A DNA stretch of 64,000 nt from Siphonodentalium dalli (lineage: Eukaryota > Mollusca > Scaphopoda > Gadilida > Siphonodentaliidae). The notes below the pieces were generated by a model that ran no database searches, was not told where the DNA came from, and saw only the letters and a list, made by a program, of their open reading frames with translations. Below, piece after piece: positions 1-12,699 of this stretch (positions are counted from its first letter, which is position 1; the number at the start of each line of letters is the position of its first letter). The translations under genes and the position numbers were made by a program. The DNA lies in the NCBI GenBank assembly GCA_032622095.1, contig CP136069.1, positions 49,460,760 through 49,524,759 on the forward strand, written 5' to 3'.

Positions 1-3000
1 TAAATTAGCCAAAAATCCGACACCAGAATCCAATATGGCGGCCAAGATGGCCGCCGAAATGTGAAAATATGCTATTTTTCTGACATGTTACCACCTTTCG
101 TTTGTCTCTGTGGGAAAATGTTGGCATCATTACGTCATGTTATACATTTATCATATAGAGGAGTCATTTTCGACCACATGGGGACCATAATATACATTCA
201 TTACGGGATATTTTTGTCCGATATCACGTTTTCCCAAATGCCGGTATAATAGGTCAAAGACGAATCTACGTTAATAACGCGATGTAATGTTTCGAATCAA
301 TGAATGTTATTGCTATTATAACAACACCCATGCATATATATTTGCAGGAGATACTCGAGCTATGATTCCTCTTATACATGAGTTGAGGAATATTTACCCA
401 AATCCAAGATGGCGGCCAAAATGGCCACCAGAAATAAAAAATTGCCGAAAATCGCCGATTTTAACATCAGTGAGCATTATTGTCATGAAAACTCCACACC
501 TGCTTACTATTGTGAGTTGGGAACACTTAGGCGAGGAACTTTACTTCTACCATATCCAAATAAAAGTACCCCAAATCCAAAATGGCGCCCACAATGGCGG
601 ACAGATTTTGAAAAATCACCGAAATTCCCTCATATTCACATCATTGGGCATTTTTGTCGAGACAACCCCACCCATGCGTACAGTTGATTTGGAAATACTG
701 AGGTGAAGTAATTACCTTACATCTCAAGCAAGAAATGGTTTTCCAAATCGAAGATGGCGGCCAAAATGGCGACCGAAATTTGAAAATACGCTTACATTCC
801 TTTACTTTCTTAAGATGGGCGTTATTGTTTCGCGATTTCTACCCACCATTACATGTTGATATGTATGAATTATTCATTAGGGTTTGGCAAGTGATAATCA
901 CAGTCAATATGGCGGCCAAACTGGCGGCCAGAAATTGAAAAGAAGCCGATATTATCACATACTAATTTCAACTTTTTGTCATAATATCGATTTGTATAGA
1001 CGAAACGGTACATAATATAAGCCATATATTAGTTCCAATATAAGTCGTAGCCTTTTGGAATGATGAAAACCCACAATCGGGATGTGGCATTTCAAAATCC
1101 ATTCTCCACTAAGGGCTCATACTGGCCGTAACCGTATATAGGTGCGCCGAATAGTCATATTATGACTTCCAAGAATCAAAACAACAGTACCTGAGCTTAT
1201 TCTGAATTGCCACATTCAGCATTATCTAGACCCGTTTCCGTCTCTTCGTCAGATTAATCTATCTCACTCACAACAACAGTTTACTACACTTCTTTGTAGA
1301 AGGGTGCCACTAATCGCAATGTTTCAAACAATACATATGCTGGTGTACAGCTCACGTGTTTGTTTCGAAAGCTTGGAATTCTTAGCGAGCTTCATTCGTG
1401 GTATAGCTTATGGTATAATTCAGATGCTACATATGGGGTATAGGCGTAATCTTGTGCGATACACTAGAAAGGTATTCGGTCGATGCGTATACTAGCTTTC
1501 AGAAGGACCTATATATCTGCGTATTGTCAGCTCTGGTGACCCAATGGGGATAACAACGTGTACACCTGGTGATCTTCCCAAACAGCCACTTCCCAATATA
1601 TGGTTCATCAATTCGCATACTCATCTAATGCACTGACGTATCCGGACAACTTCTGAATATGGCTTCGAATGTTGAAAGCCCGACATTTGACGGATGCATT
1701 TCTGCTAAGGCGTAGAAGACCATAATGCATAATATACCCAATCTCCTTGAACATGATCATAATAACAAGCTTGTTGGCGTCCAGCAATCGTCTCACCGAA
1801 CAGATCCAAGCACATCATGCTGCAGATGATAACAATACACACGATGCTAGTTTGTGGGTATGTGTCATGATAGTGGAAATGAAATTGCACCATGACTGCA
1901 CCGCCCCTTATTTTGTTATGTTTTAGATTCAGACAGGATCTCATGTGTGGCTTTGCTTCCCTTCTATGCTAAGATTGTATGTTCCCATCCGTTTGGAAGC
2001 CGTTCTTAAATAGCTGAACCAGGCTTGTGCCATTGGCTACTGCTGTATAAGCCCCACCAAGACCGGAGTGTAGTCTTAAAGGCGATACCGTTGATAGTTG
2101 GTTGATATGTCATACTCACGCTGGGTGGTATGGTTCAAGAAAGTACAAATGCCATCAACAAAAGTGTGAAATGTTCAACGCGAAGAACATCCAGAGGAAT
2201 GTTACGTTGATGAGCTCTTGCATTCAGTTCAACAAACGTTGGTACACCAAGTGATTTCTTGGTAACATCACCATTGCGAACATTTTCCTGCATGAGACAT
2301 TAACTGCTATATTCTAAAGTTATATATATAAAGCTATATGACCATAAAGGTCGCGTTCCCCAACGTCCACAGCCATTGCCATCGAGACTGTAAATTGTTC
2401 TTTAAATACATAGTGAAATAAATGCATCACAGTTCCTGACATTTTCTTGAATAATACCGCCAACATACTGACACTAACCCTGAGAGAGGATAACAAAAAA
2501 CGCATACATTCATGCTATAAAGACATTATCCTTCAGTCCATCCGACTGTTTTTAGGGAGGCTAGCATAGTATTATCCAGACAAAAATGTACGTAGTTGAA
2601 TCAGAAAGGCTTCGAAACGGATGTGGAAATACAATATTACCACACCAAATAAAACCGACACGCATGACATTCTATATCTTAAACATGCACCAGGTGTAGG
2701 GGTGGTGTATACCGTGGCCCATTTCATTCCCACTATCATGGCGCATGTCCATAAACTAGCACCACGAGCATTGTTCCTCTCTGCTGGGAGATATTCGACG
2801 AGACAAATGCGGGGCGTCACACAGTTTGCTTCGGATCATGGTCAAGAAGTGTGGGTCGTCTGTACACTATGGTCTTCTCCTTAGCAGATAGACATCTGTT
2901 CAAGGGAATGAGACAGCTAGCAACCTTCGAAACACTGTCGAAGTTGTCCACACATGCCAATACGTTCGCTGCGTTTGTGAGTTGACGAACCTTCTATTGA

Positions 3001-4540
3001 GAAGTGACTAGCTAACTGGTTCACCAGGTGTACATGTCGTTATCCCCATGGGGTATGAGACACATACAGAGCGATGACCTTCTGTAAGCTTGTATACTCA
3101 TCGGTCATATGCCTTCATAGTTCAAGATGACGCACAAATATCATATTTAGCAAATATTTAAAATCGTAAGCTAGACACCGGAAAAATGAATTGTTTGAAA
3201 CGTTATGATTAGAGGGACCCTACTCCCAGGAAGTGGTGAATACTTTGTCGGTGTGAGCTACCTAGATTTATCAGACAAAGAAATGGAAGCTGGTCCAGAT
3301 AATTATGGACGTGGCGTGGCAAATCAGAATCTGTTATCAGGTAATTGTTCTGATATAACTATTCGGCGCACCTACGCTTACGGCCATTATCGGCGCTAAG
3401 CGGAGAATGGATTTCGAAATGCCACATCGCGATATTAATTGTGGTTTTCATCTTTCCAGAAGGATACGAGCTATGTTATGCGTTTTGACACCTTCAAGTT
3501 GAACTAGTAGATGGTGTATGTACAGTTTCGTCCATACATACCGATACTATGACACAAAGTTGAAATTAATATGTGAAAATATCGATTTCTTTTCAATTTC
3601 TAGCCCCAATTTAGCAGCGATCTTGGCTGTGAGTATCAATTGCCAAACCCTAATGAATACTTCATGTCACTATTCCATATCAACATGTAATGGTGGATAG
3701 AAATCGCGAAACAATAACGCCCATCGTAAGAAAGTAAAGGAATGTAGACTTGTTTTCAAATTTCGGTCGCCATTTTGGCCGCCATTTACGATTTGGAAAA
3801 CAATTTCTTGCATGAGATGTAAGGTAATTACTTCACCTCAGTATTTCCAACTCAACTGTAAGCATGTGTGGAGTTGTCTCGACAATAATGCCCAATGATG
3901 TGAATATGAGGGAATTTCGGTGATTTTTCAAAATCTGTCCTCCATTGTGGGCGCCATTTTGGATTTGGGGTACTTTTATTTGGATATGGTACAAGGAAAG
4001 TTCTTCGCGTAAGTGTTCCCAACTCACAATAGTAAGCAGGTGTGGAGTTTTCATGACAATAATGCTCACTGATGTTAAAATCGGTGATTTTCGGCGATTT
4101 TTTATTTCTGGTGGCCATTTTGGCCGCCATCTTGGATTTGGGTAAATATTCCTCAACTCAGGCGTAAGATGAATCCTAGCTCGAGTATCTCCTGCACATA
4201 TATATGCATGGGTGTTGTTATAATAGCAATAACATTCATTGATTCGAAACATTACATCGCGTTATTAACGTAGATTCGGCTTTGACCTATTATACCGGAA
4301 TTTGGGAAAACGTGATATCGGATAAAAATATCCCGTAATAAATGTATATTATGGTCCCCATGTGGTCGCAAATGACTCCTCTATATGATAAATGTATAAC
4401 ATGGCGCAAAGATGCCAACATTTTCCCACAGAGACAAACGAAAGGTGGTAACATGTCAGAAAAATAGCATATTTTCACATTTCGGCGGCCATCTTGGCCG
4501 CCATATTGGATTCTGGTGTCGGATCTTTGGCTAGTTTGTA
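1..4540. mobile_element. giant imperfect palindrome (long-TIR or foldback element)
   Basis: The left half is the reverse complement of the right half almost throughout. Position 1 pairs with about 4538, 287-706 with 3833-4252, about 1080-1160 with 3355-3435, 1480-1590 with 3010-3100, 1690-1900 with 2690-2910 and, weakly, 2115-2160 with 2435-2480, so the centre lies near 2.3 kb. The outer 1.2 kb of each arm is very similar and the inner parts more diverged. The left arm runs off the window. Short open frames such as 61-249 and 4290-4478 are mirror copies and not evidence of genes. In the inner region one frame (minus strand about 2690-2760, plus strand about 1840-1890) keeps similar residues in both arms (ASLWxCxMIVxMK), so an old coding segment is possible. 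No transposase motif was recognised. A long-TIR DNA element, a foldback element or an inverted dimer all fit. Confidence 0.88.
33..930 (+). repeat. spaced modules with AAGATGGCGGCC core (left arm)
   Basis: The left arm contains degenerate subrepeats of roughly 170-190 bp, each opening with a variant of AATCCAAGATGGCGGCC: at 33-56 (both orientations), 406-417, about 578-600, 751-762 and about 905-925. Mirror copies are in the right arm at 4122-4133 and 4484-4502, and another block is at about 4640-4665. The core equals the consensus usually given for the zinc-finger factor YY1/Pleiohomeotic (AAGATGGCGGC). Looser versions occur near 6470, 8030, 20140, 22720 and 36045. Binding is not shown. Confidence 0.7.
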
Positions 4541-4934
4541 AGGGTTGTATATTAGAATAACGAATCGAGCGGAAAACAAGACAGCATGTGATATCATCTT
4601 TAATATAACGGCGATCAAAGAGACATGTTGCATTTTTTTAAAATGGCCGCCATGATGGACGCCATCTTGTCTGGAGTCTCTGCGGCCACTTTTTTTTCTT
4701 GTTAACAAGTGAAAAAAATTAGAGGATACCTTAAGGAAGAAAATTAGTGGGGTGAAGTTGAGTCCTGGGGGGGTGCAGAGGTCGACCAATATCTCCTGGA
4801 CTAAATCTGTCTACTCAGGGAAACGCGCCAATGACTGCCGAATATTGTAATCAGATGACGATCGGCTTAACACCCGATCGATTACCGGCTAATACGATAG
4901 AGATAATGGAACACTCACTGTAAACGACAGTTCA

Positions 4935-5351
4935 TTGAATTTATCACAAATACTTTGTGAAACAAGACGTATTCTAGACCAGAATCGAGTTAATCCTCCC
5001 GCTAGTCCGCACTGCAAAAACACACGAGAATTGCATAATAGGTATGAAAAGGAAAACTACTATATGGACAAATACAACGAAATAAATGACAGTATATACA
5101 ATGGCATGTCTGGAACTTATCAATATCTAAATTATGCCCCCTTTGCTATGTTACAACCTTTGAACTCCAAACACAGTTATCATAATGCTGAATATGACAG
5201 TCAATGTATGGAAATTCCAAACCAACATTCATACCATACGGAGGGGCACAACCCACTCCTACCTCATACATTAAGTTCAGAGTGGACCCCTCTAATATCC
5301 ATTGAACAAAACAAAATTTACAGAAGCCGGATAGCCAGCAAACATATATGA
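4935..5351 (+). pseudogene. LINE N-terminal region upstream of endonuclease
   Basis: A 138-codon open frame rich in Asn, Tyr, His and Ser, immediately upstream of the endonuclease piece. It has no recognisable zinc knuckle or RNA-binding motif. Its position suggests either the end of ORF1 or the N-terminal extension of ORF2. Beyond 5351 the frame is closed and short coding-like fragments lead into the endonuclease near 5540. It has no independent promoter or splice evidence, so I treat it as part of the dead retrotransposon. Confidence 0.5.
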
Positions 5352-5534
5352 ATTTGCTGAACGAAACGCAAAGTGACCACGACTATGAAGAGATAAAAAA
5401 CGCATACTTTCTTACAGCCCGGACACTGATTCGCGTGTAAATAGTCTGAGATATGTAAATCGAAAACAACCACAGGGAATTAAATGCACACAAAGTATTG
5501 AATACACACATCAGCAAACTCCGCAATTAAATCA

Positions 5535-5811
5535 CGGAGAACTGAAAATATTGGCACTCAATGTATGTGGGCTGCGAAGAAAGCTCTTATCCTGAATTTA
5601 GAGAATTATGTGAAAGCCACGATATACTATGTTTCTCCGAAACTAAAACAGATAACTGTGACGAATTGAATCTTCCAGGATATATGCTTTATATGAACAA
5701 TAGAACCCAGCTCTCGAGATTAAGATCGGGTGGCATTGTAATCGGGGTGAAAACTGATCTGCTCAACTCGAATTATAGTCCAGGCACATTAGACATGGAA
5801 GTGGAAAAGTA
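5535..5811 (+). pseudogene. LINE endonuclease, N-terminal half
   Basis: Encodes the start of an exonuclease-endonuclease-phosphatase fold: a beta strand LKILALNVCGLRRKL (frame starting 5542), then after a frameshift near 5585 the segment ILCFSETKTD, whose ET carries the conserved catalytic glutamate, and a GGIVIGVK strand. In family members this domain nicks target DNA to prime reverse transcription. The coding sequence stops at about 5808, where the inserted element begins; it resumes at about 8330. Confidence 0.85.
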
Positions 5812-8312
5812 AGGAAATAAATCGGGGAAAGCTGATTTTTTTATATTATTTTGGCCATAACATCGCGGACGCGTCACGAAAAGTCCCCTAAAATCCGATT
5901 TGAGCTTTCTGAGTTACATCATTTTTTCCATATAATTAAACAAAACAATATTTTTCACAATGATGGAAATAATTGGATGTTGCAACAATTTTTCAGCCGA
6001 AACGTATACAAAAAGCACTCAATATTGTTCGATATACAATTCTCGAACCAACGACACCCATTCAAAGGGAAATATCGAATGAATTTCGCATATATAGATA
6101 TGAAATAAAACACTGAGCCAAAATACTGACGATTTTGAAGACAAACTGATGTATTCGATGTCGGATTTCTCAGGCTTCTCAAAACATAGGCGCAAGCTAT
6201 CTATTTTAAAAACTGCACAGACACCACCCCGTCGCTACAATAGGCAGAACTAGCGAGTACGCACATCATAAGTTGTCAAAACTTGTAAAAACATAACCCT
6301 ACCCCCGAAACTGGTTGTCAACGATCTGGTCGTATTTTGATATTCTATTTTGTCTAAGCTAGTCATATGCATTACTAAGTTATACCAGTATATGTGAAAT
6401 ATGAGTACGAGAGCGAATATAGTGACACGATCAGAATACTACAAACGCGGTCATGAAATGGCTGTCAAAATGGCCGCAACCACCAAGCTAAGCCGAAATG
6501 ATGGCAACTTATTATATAACCACCTAGTAGGTAAAATACGTATTAACAATATACAAGTCTGTTGTTAAATATCTTTAAAGGTACACAGTTCATTAAAACA
6601 GGCCCATGTGGAGGATTTATCGGCCATTGCAACCCAATGAATTACGTCTTTAAAATTTCGGGTTTTCTGTTTACAGTCGGGGCCAAAAATAATAATTTCG
6701 GGCATGCAACATACGAAGTAATGTTTCGCCACACAGTGTATGGTAGTTTCGTTCGGCGTGATGATAAATTATTGAATGGAACGCAGAAACTTAAGTGCAT
6801 ATCCTTGCGGTATAAATAGTAGTTACATTTCCGGATTGTTCATCACTGTACATGATAATAAACCACACACGTATGTTGCAATTCTTATTATATTGCAAAG
6901 AAACCGCCACCTCTTCAAAAGATTAGCACTGCATCACACCAGATCAAATAGACAGCACATCGTACATTTGATATACGACTAATTTTCGTGCTGCTTCCAA
7001 ACCGGTCTCTTAGTAAACAATTTGTTCAACTTACTTCAGTCGGCAACTTACAACTGGAATATGCTATTACGCAATGTACAATATTAGTTTTCCGTTTTTT
7101 GTTGTTTGAAAATATCTTGCCAAAACCACCCATGAACTTGTGCAAAATATCAGGTGATCATCGTTTAAAGCTGTTATTTCAGCGTTGAACATTGACTCAA
7201 TGTTGCTAGTTATGGTTGTTAGTTCAGCAGATATGTGTAACATTAGGGAGAAGGGATACACACGGTAATGCGGTTGCAGAAAACATAGTACCCTTCGCGT
7301 ATATGTGACCTTGGTGAATATAACCAAATATTATTTCCAGGTATAAAGACAGTCTCTGTCACAGAGTATGTGGGCAATTTTGGTCAAGTTTAGATTTTTT
7401 TAAAGAAAGTATATGGTACTCCTTTGTGTTTTGATAAATTGCTTTCATAGTATACCACCATGCATTCTTGTGATAACAGCGAAATATTCGTGTTTTATTA
7501 CTTATTCTTAGGCAAAAATTACTAATATTTTAAGACACGGAGAATATAATCTACACAATTCACCCATTACTCTATGAATATCTCTCATACTGCTCTATAG
7601 CAGTGTATTTCGAAAGGTTTGATGGTGTATATATCAAAAGAAACGATGACCGGTCACATTAGTGATACTGCTATGAGCACATATATTTCGGCTTCTATGA
7701 AAGGTCACAGAATCAATTCTTCGCTATTAAATTTCATTTTACAGTGTAGTGTACATATATATCACACGATTCAAGATAAATAGTGCAGAAAAATTTGCCT
7801 TATTCTCCCGTTTCTTTGCGGTCAAAAAGTCCAGATTTAACCATTTTATGAGACCTTGCTTTTCGCTATATCTCTCGCGATATATATTAGAGATAATTCG
7901 CACATACCCGATAAAATGTTTCTCTTATTCTCTGCAATCATTCTTCCTCACATATTTCGAGCGTGTTGTCACTCTTATGGGACTAGCTATTCAATTATGC
8001 ATAACATGTAAATTTCATTCTATTTTGGCCATTTTGGCGGCCATTTTGGGACTTCAATTCAACTTATATGGTTCACGGCTAAGCATTGTTTGTATGTATG
8101 TCAATGTATTATTAATTTGGAATTAATTGATCTACACATGACTGCATTCCCATATGGCCTGATGGAGATGCTTCAGAATTTGAACCATTCCGAAAAATCA
8201 AGATATCTCAAAAAGCTCAACTCGGATTTTAGGGGACTTTTGCCACGTTGTTCATAAACATGTTCTTATTGATCCCTGAAAAAATCAGTTTTCCCCGATT
8301 TTTTACACTAGT
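5812..8312. mobile_element. 2.5 kb non-autonomous inverted-repeat element (family A, copy 1)
   Basis: Both ends share a terminal inverted repeat of about 90-100 bp: left AATCGGGGAAAGCTGATTT, then GTCCCCTAAAATCCG about 60 bp inside; right end the reverse complement. It interrupts the LINE endonuclease frame, so it is younger than the LINE. It has no convincing transposase; its short open frames look random. Two relatives lie elsewhere: 18935-19121 with 20101-20220 (same strand), and about 21440-22960 (opposite strand), where 7000-7460 and 6360-6480 have clear reverse-complement matches. The target duplication is not clear, so the superfamily is unassigned. Confidence 0.82.
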
Positions 8313-8329
8313 GAAACCTTATGTGCCTG

Positions 8330-9305
8330 GACTATTATAGAAACAAAATGCCAGTACGTACACTGGGCTGAGATACAAGCAAGACCCCCCAAACACAGTG
8401 AATGTGAGATATTGGTTGGAGCAGTCTATGTTCCACCCGAAAGTAGTAAGTAGGCATCAGAGGAAGCGTACACACAAATTTTGAATGATTGCTTAAATTT
8501 GAGGGAAGATATAACTCGCGTTTTTATAACAGGTGACTTTAACGCACGAACATCAGACACCGCTGATTATATAACAACCGATGAAAGGAACCTCGATATA
8601 CCGGAAATTGAACAAACCTCACTGGATACATCAATATACCTAGATTTAGCAGATTTACCAAATAAAAGGTTTAATCAGGACAGAGTCAAAAACTCACAGG
8701 GACAAAAACTTTTACAATTTTGTAAATGTAATGAATTTTTCATCGCTAATGGACGAGTCTGAAACGATTTTGGTGTTGGAAAACTCACCTGTCGTGACGC
8801 ATCTACCGTTGATTATATGGTATGCTCGGCTGAAGCCCTGCAATTGTTAAAACAATTCACAGTTGGAACATTCTGTAACTTATATTCCGACGAACATTGT
8901 CCCATTACAACGGACATTATCCTTCCCATCGCTAATCCGACAAACATGATAGTACCGGTAGTAAAAAGAACTATTAGAAATTGGGAAGATGGAAAGTCCA
9001 GTGAATTTACACTGAACCTAGATCCAAGTAGCATAAATAATGCAAATCTACTCCTTGATCAGATCGAAAGCGACAAAGCTAGGTCCCCAGATATTAACCA
9101 AGTGGTGATCATGGTATCAAACTTGCTATTAACTGCAGCTGATAATACCTTTAGCAGACCAGTAAACAAAAAGAGTCGAAGAACACACCGCAATAATAAA
9201 CCATGGTTTACAAAAGCATGCTGGTCTGCAAGAAAAGAGTATAGGAAGGCCGTTAGACACTATAAAAAATCCCCCCCGTGGAGAAATGAAGCAGAATATG
9301 CATGA
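8330..9305 (+). pseudogene. LINE endonuclease, C-terminal half, and linker
   Basis: Resumes the endonuclease after the insertion. Key motifs are VGAVYVPPES, the catalytic GDFNAR at about 8533-8550, and a STVDYMVCS...SDEHCP segment at about 8805-8905 that matches the conserved Asp-His active-site region. One frame runs from about 8350 to 9305, broken by TAG at 8451 and TGA at 8760. A Lys/Arg-rich linker follows. The frame shifts at the C7 run near 9270 into the reverse-transcriptase frame. Confidence 0.88.
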
Positions 9306-10902
9306 CAAAGCAAGTGAATATAAAAGAGAAATGAATAGTGCTATAGGCAAACATAGAGAGAAAGCATCCAAAGAAATAGCACACATGAAATATAAAAACC
9401 CAAAGAAATTCTGGGCCTCTCTAAATAACCGCGTGAAAACCAAGGCACCGCCCATTGCAATAGGCAAATTTGAAGACTATTACCGAGAGTTGAATAGTGC
9501 AGTACATGATAGCAATGACACTGCCACTCAAATGGAGAATTCAGATAGCAATGGATCACTAAATAAACCAATCAGTACAGATGATATTAAAAAGGCACTG
9601 CATGGCTTGAAGAATAATAAAGCCTGTGGACAAGATATGATATTAAATGAATATCTTAAAGCATCATCAGATAAACTGTTAAACATATATGTTAGAGTAT
9701 TTAACCATGTACTGAACACTGGATGTATACCAGATGCATGGGGTATAGGGACCATTGTCCCTATTTATAAAAATAAAGGTGACACAAAGGACCCAAAGAA
9801 CTATAGGCCTATCACAATCCTAAGTTGTTTTGGGAAACTATTCACAAAAATTCTCTCAAATAGGCTGTATGAATTTCTAGAAAATAATGACATTCTTCAG
9901 GTAAACCAAGCAGGGTTCCGAAAGGATCACTCGACGGTTGATAACTTATTCATATTGCATATGTTAGCAGAATTGACAAAGAATATAAATTCCAACCTTT
10001 ACTGTGCCTTTGTAGATTTCGAGAAGGCATTCGATAGAGTTTGGAGACATGGCCTGTGGCATAAACTACTGTCATATGATATCAATGGAAATTTCTTCCA
10101 GGTCATTAGAAATATGTATCAGAACATAAAATCCTCTGTCAATACAGGAAATGAACATTCGGCATTCTTCCCATGCCTATCAGGAGTTAGGCAGGGCGTG
10201 AATCTATCGCCCGTCCTATTTTCTCTATTCCTCAATGACCTAGAGAATTTTATGATAAACGAGGATAGTGTAGGCCTCAAGAAAATATCAAATCAGATCG
10301 AAGAAGAATTGAATACCTATATGAAATTGCTTATAATTTGATATGCGGATGACACGGTGCTTATGGCTGAGACCCCAAAAAAATTAAAAAAAGAACTAGA
10401 TTCCTTCAGCAAGTATTGTAAGACTTGGAAACTTACTGTGAATATAAACAAAACAAAGATCCTACTGATGTCCAAGCGTAGCTTACCGCGTAACACCCAT
10501 TTCTATTTAAATGGCATTAAACTTGAAGTAGTAAAAAAATTCAACTACTTGGGAATTGAACACACAAAATCTGGTTCGTATTCGGAAGCAAAACATATAC
10601 TTGCAACAAAAGGAACCCATACAATGTACACCGTGATTAAAAAATTCAGAGTAAATAGCCTCTCAATAGCCAACCAATTTGATCTATTTGATGCCCAAGT
10701 GCTACCAAAATTATTGTATGGCTGTGAGGTCTGGGGTTATGGTGATAACCATACCCTTGAAAATGTCCACAAAAAAGTTCTTAAACATATCCTGAATTTG
10801 AAACAATCAACCCCAAATTATATGATTTATGGTGAATCAGGAAGATTCCCCATTGGAACTCACAATAAAATTAAGACTTTTGAAATATTGGTCGAAAATT
10901 AA
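9286..10902 (+). pseudogene. LINE reverse transcriptase
   Basis: Reverse-transcriptase domain in one frame with a single TGA at 10339-10341. Blocks in order: NKACGQDMI, PKNYRPITILSCFGKLFTKI, QAGFRKDHSTVDN, catalytic block A FVDFEKAFDRVW (about 10010-10045), block B GVRQGVNLSPVLFSLFLNDL (about 10186-10245) and catalytic block C YADD at 10342-10353, directly after the stop codon. Thumb-type sequences follow to 10902. In intact elements it copies its own RNA at the nicked target. The stop one codon before YADD and the flanking frameshifts make this copy non-functional. Confidence 0.93.
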
Positions 10903-11472
10903 AAACATGCCCAATAAACGATATGGGAAAGTCCTCTATGAGTTATCACTGAAACTTCTAAGTGAAGCAAATGAACGCACCTTTAAGTGGACAAGAGAAA
11001 TTAAAGAACTCTTGGCTAGCTGCGACCAACCACAGTTATTGACTGCTGATAAATTGCACTGTGTAGACCAATTTTTAGACTGTGTGAAAAGAAGCCTCAG
11101 AGACTATAAAATTAAGTGGGAATCCGAACGCGACACCTCAAGCAGAGGTAAGATATATCGTATATTCAAACACGATATCAATTTTGAAAAATATTTGGAT
11201 ACCCTAGAAACAGAACTGAATTCTGTAGACTCAGAACAGCTAATCATAACCTCCCAATTGAAACTGGGAGATGGAATGGGACAAATCTTAAAGATAGAAA
11301 ATGGTCCCTATGTACACAAAAAATGATTGGAGATGAGTTCCATTATTTACTAGAATGTACAAAATATAGACAAATAAGGGAGAAAATCGTCCCAGAAAAA
11401 TACCGTGGAAAAGCAAACATTATGATGATGAAAAAAAATTTGAATTCACAAACCGCATCAACTCTAAACTAA
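10829..11472 (+). pseudogene. LINE C-terminal region with His/Cys tail
   Basis: Continues ORF2 in a shifted frame (10829-11326), then after another shift reads MIGDEFHYLLECTKYRQIREK at 11323-11385, a GDExHxLLxC motif typical of the C-terminal knuckle of this kind of LINE. The upstream Cys pair is not intact. The final in-frame stop is at 11470. Confidence 0.75.
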
Positions 11473-11474
11473 GT

Positions 11475-12690
11475 ATGCACACTTATGAGGCAGGTTCATA
11501 AGGATCTCTCTAATGTACTACAGCCTTGATTTCCTTTCCATATTCCACGTTACTTGACATGGTGCTTGGTTTTAAATAAGTTATTATTACCCCCTCCCCA
11601 ACCCCGCTTTTTTCTAAAGTTGAACTTGACATATATACTAAATGCATGCAGTGAGATGCACCATGCTATACCATACATGAGCATTATGCAGATTATAATC
11701 AACATACTGCACTATGTGTGACATGGAGTGCTGCATATTCATATGGGTACTACTACTGGAAATTTTATGATATGTACCATCAGCGGATCAACCTTTAATA
11801 TGGATAGACATACACATACACATACACATACACCGGGTAGGATTGTTACCGGTATGTATATATGCTTGTGATATCAATTTATACGTATTGAAAATAAATG
11901 TGATAAACTGATCACTCATTATTCAAGTTAATTTAAACTATTGGTGTTAATTAATATTAGTATATTATATAATTATTGTTGATGATGGTGCACCTAACAA
12001 TAATTATTATGACTGTAAAATAAACTCTCAACTCATAATCGAATCGATATCAGCCAGATAGTAAATCGTATTTAATCTAGGTCGCAGACCTACTGACCTA
12101 CTGACCAACACAGTCACAGTCAAATTGAGTCAATACCCAAAAGCAATAACACATTGTGATCGCGAAATCTTGACACAATGACAGCGATACAGGAGAAATC
12201 ATATCCAACGGTAATTCCAGCTGCACTCACTGAGTGAATAGAATCATTATGCCCAATTATATGAAGAATATCGCGCACAACAGTTAATTAACAGACTGGC
12301 ATATCATTCACACCTGTTTATAGACGATTAACGTAATTAAATACACAATTACCGCTGTACTTCGAACCCAACTCGATTCATGATCCATTTCGGAATTCGC
12401 GTATAAAAACGTACTGTGAAATGTTCGTACCAAACAACTAAATTGTTAGTGTAATCTTGAAATCCCCATTGCACCGGAGACATGTATATAGTTTGTGTAT
12501 ATATCTTCATATCCTTTTGTAAATATCACTCTGTATTTCTCAATATTCATTTGTAATTATGAGAATAAAGCATCAACAATCAACCACCCACCCATACGTG
12601 CCGGAAATATTTTTTTTCACCCCCCCCCCTGATCTGACGCAATATTACACCAACAATGCGTAGAAATGTTCTGGTAGTCTGAATTTCCAA
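11475..12690. other. no gene seen; LINE 3' tail, microsatellite
   Basis: Contains possible untranslated tail of the LINE, a hexamer microsatellite (ACACAT-type) at about 11806-11835, AATAAA-like signals near 11890 and 12560, and C tracts near 12622. No supported exon. Confidence 0.5.
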
Positions 12691-12699
12691 CCAGTAATG

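Larger units (their letters stand above)
4920..11475 (+). mobile_element. decayed non-LTR retrotransposon (LINE) with nested insertion
   Basis: Pieces of one ORF2-type polyprotein lie in order: apurinic-type endonuclease, reverse transcriptase, then a C-terminal His/Cys tail. They are broken by frameshifts near 5585, 9270 (in a C7 run), 10900 and 11320, and by stops at 8451, 8760 and 10339. A 2.5 kb inverted-repeat element is inserted in the endonuclease at 5812-8312. Domain order and motifs fit the Jockey/CR1/L2-like clades of non-LTR elements; the exact clade is not determined. The 3' limit is uncertain: coding similarity ends at about 11472 and the untranslated tail may extend several hundred bases. 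The copy cannot encode a working protein. Confidence 0.9.

Noticed and set aside
287-706. Open frame of 139 codons and its mirror at 3833-4252 (also 409-687 and 3852-4130)
   Set aside because: They are the same sequence read from both arms of the palindrome, with overlapping alternative frames equally open and no protein motif; explained as repeat sequence.
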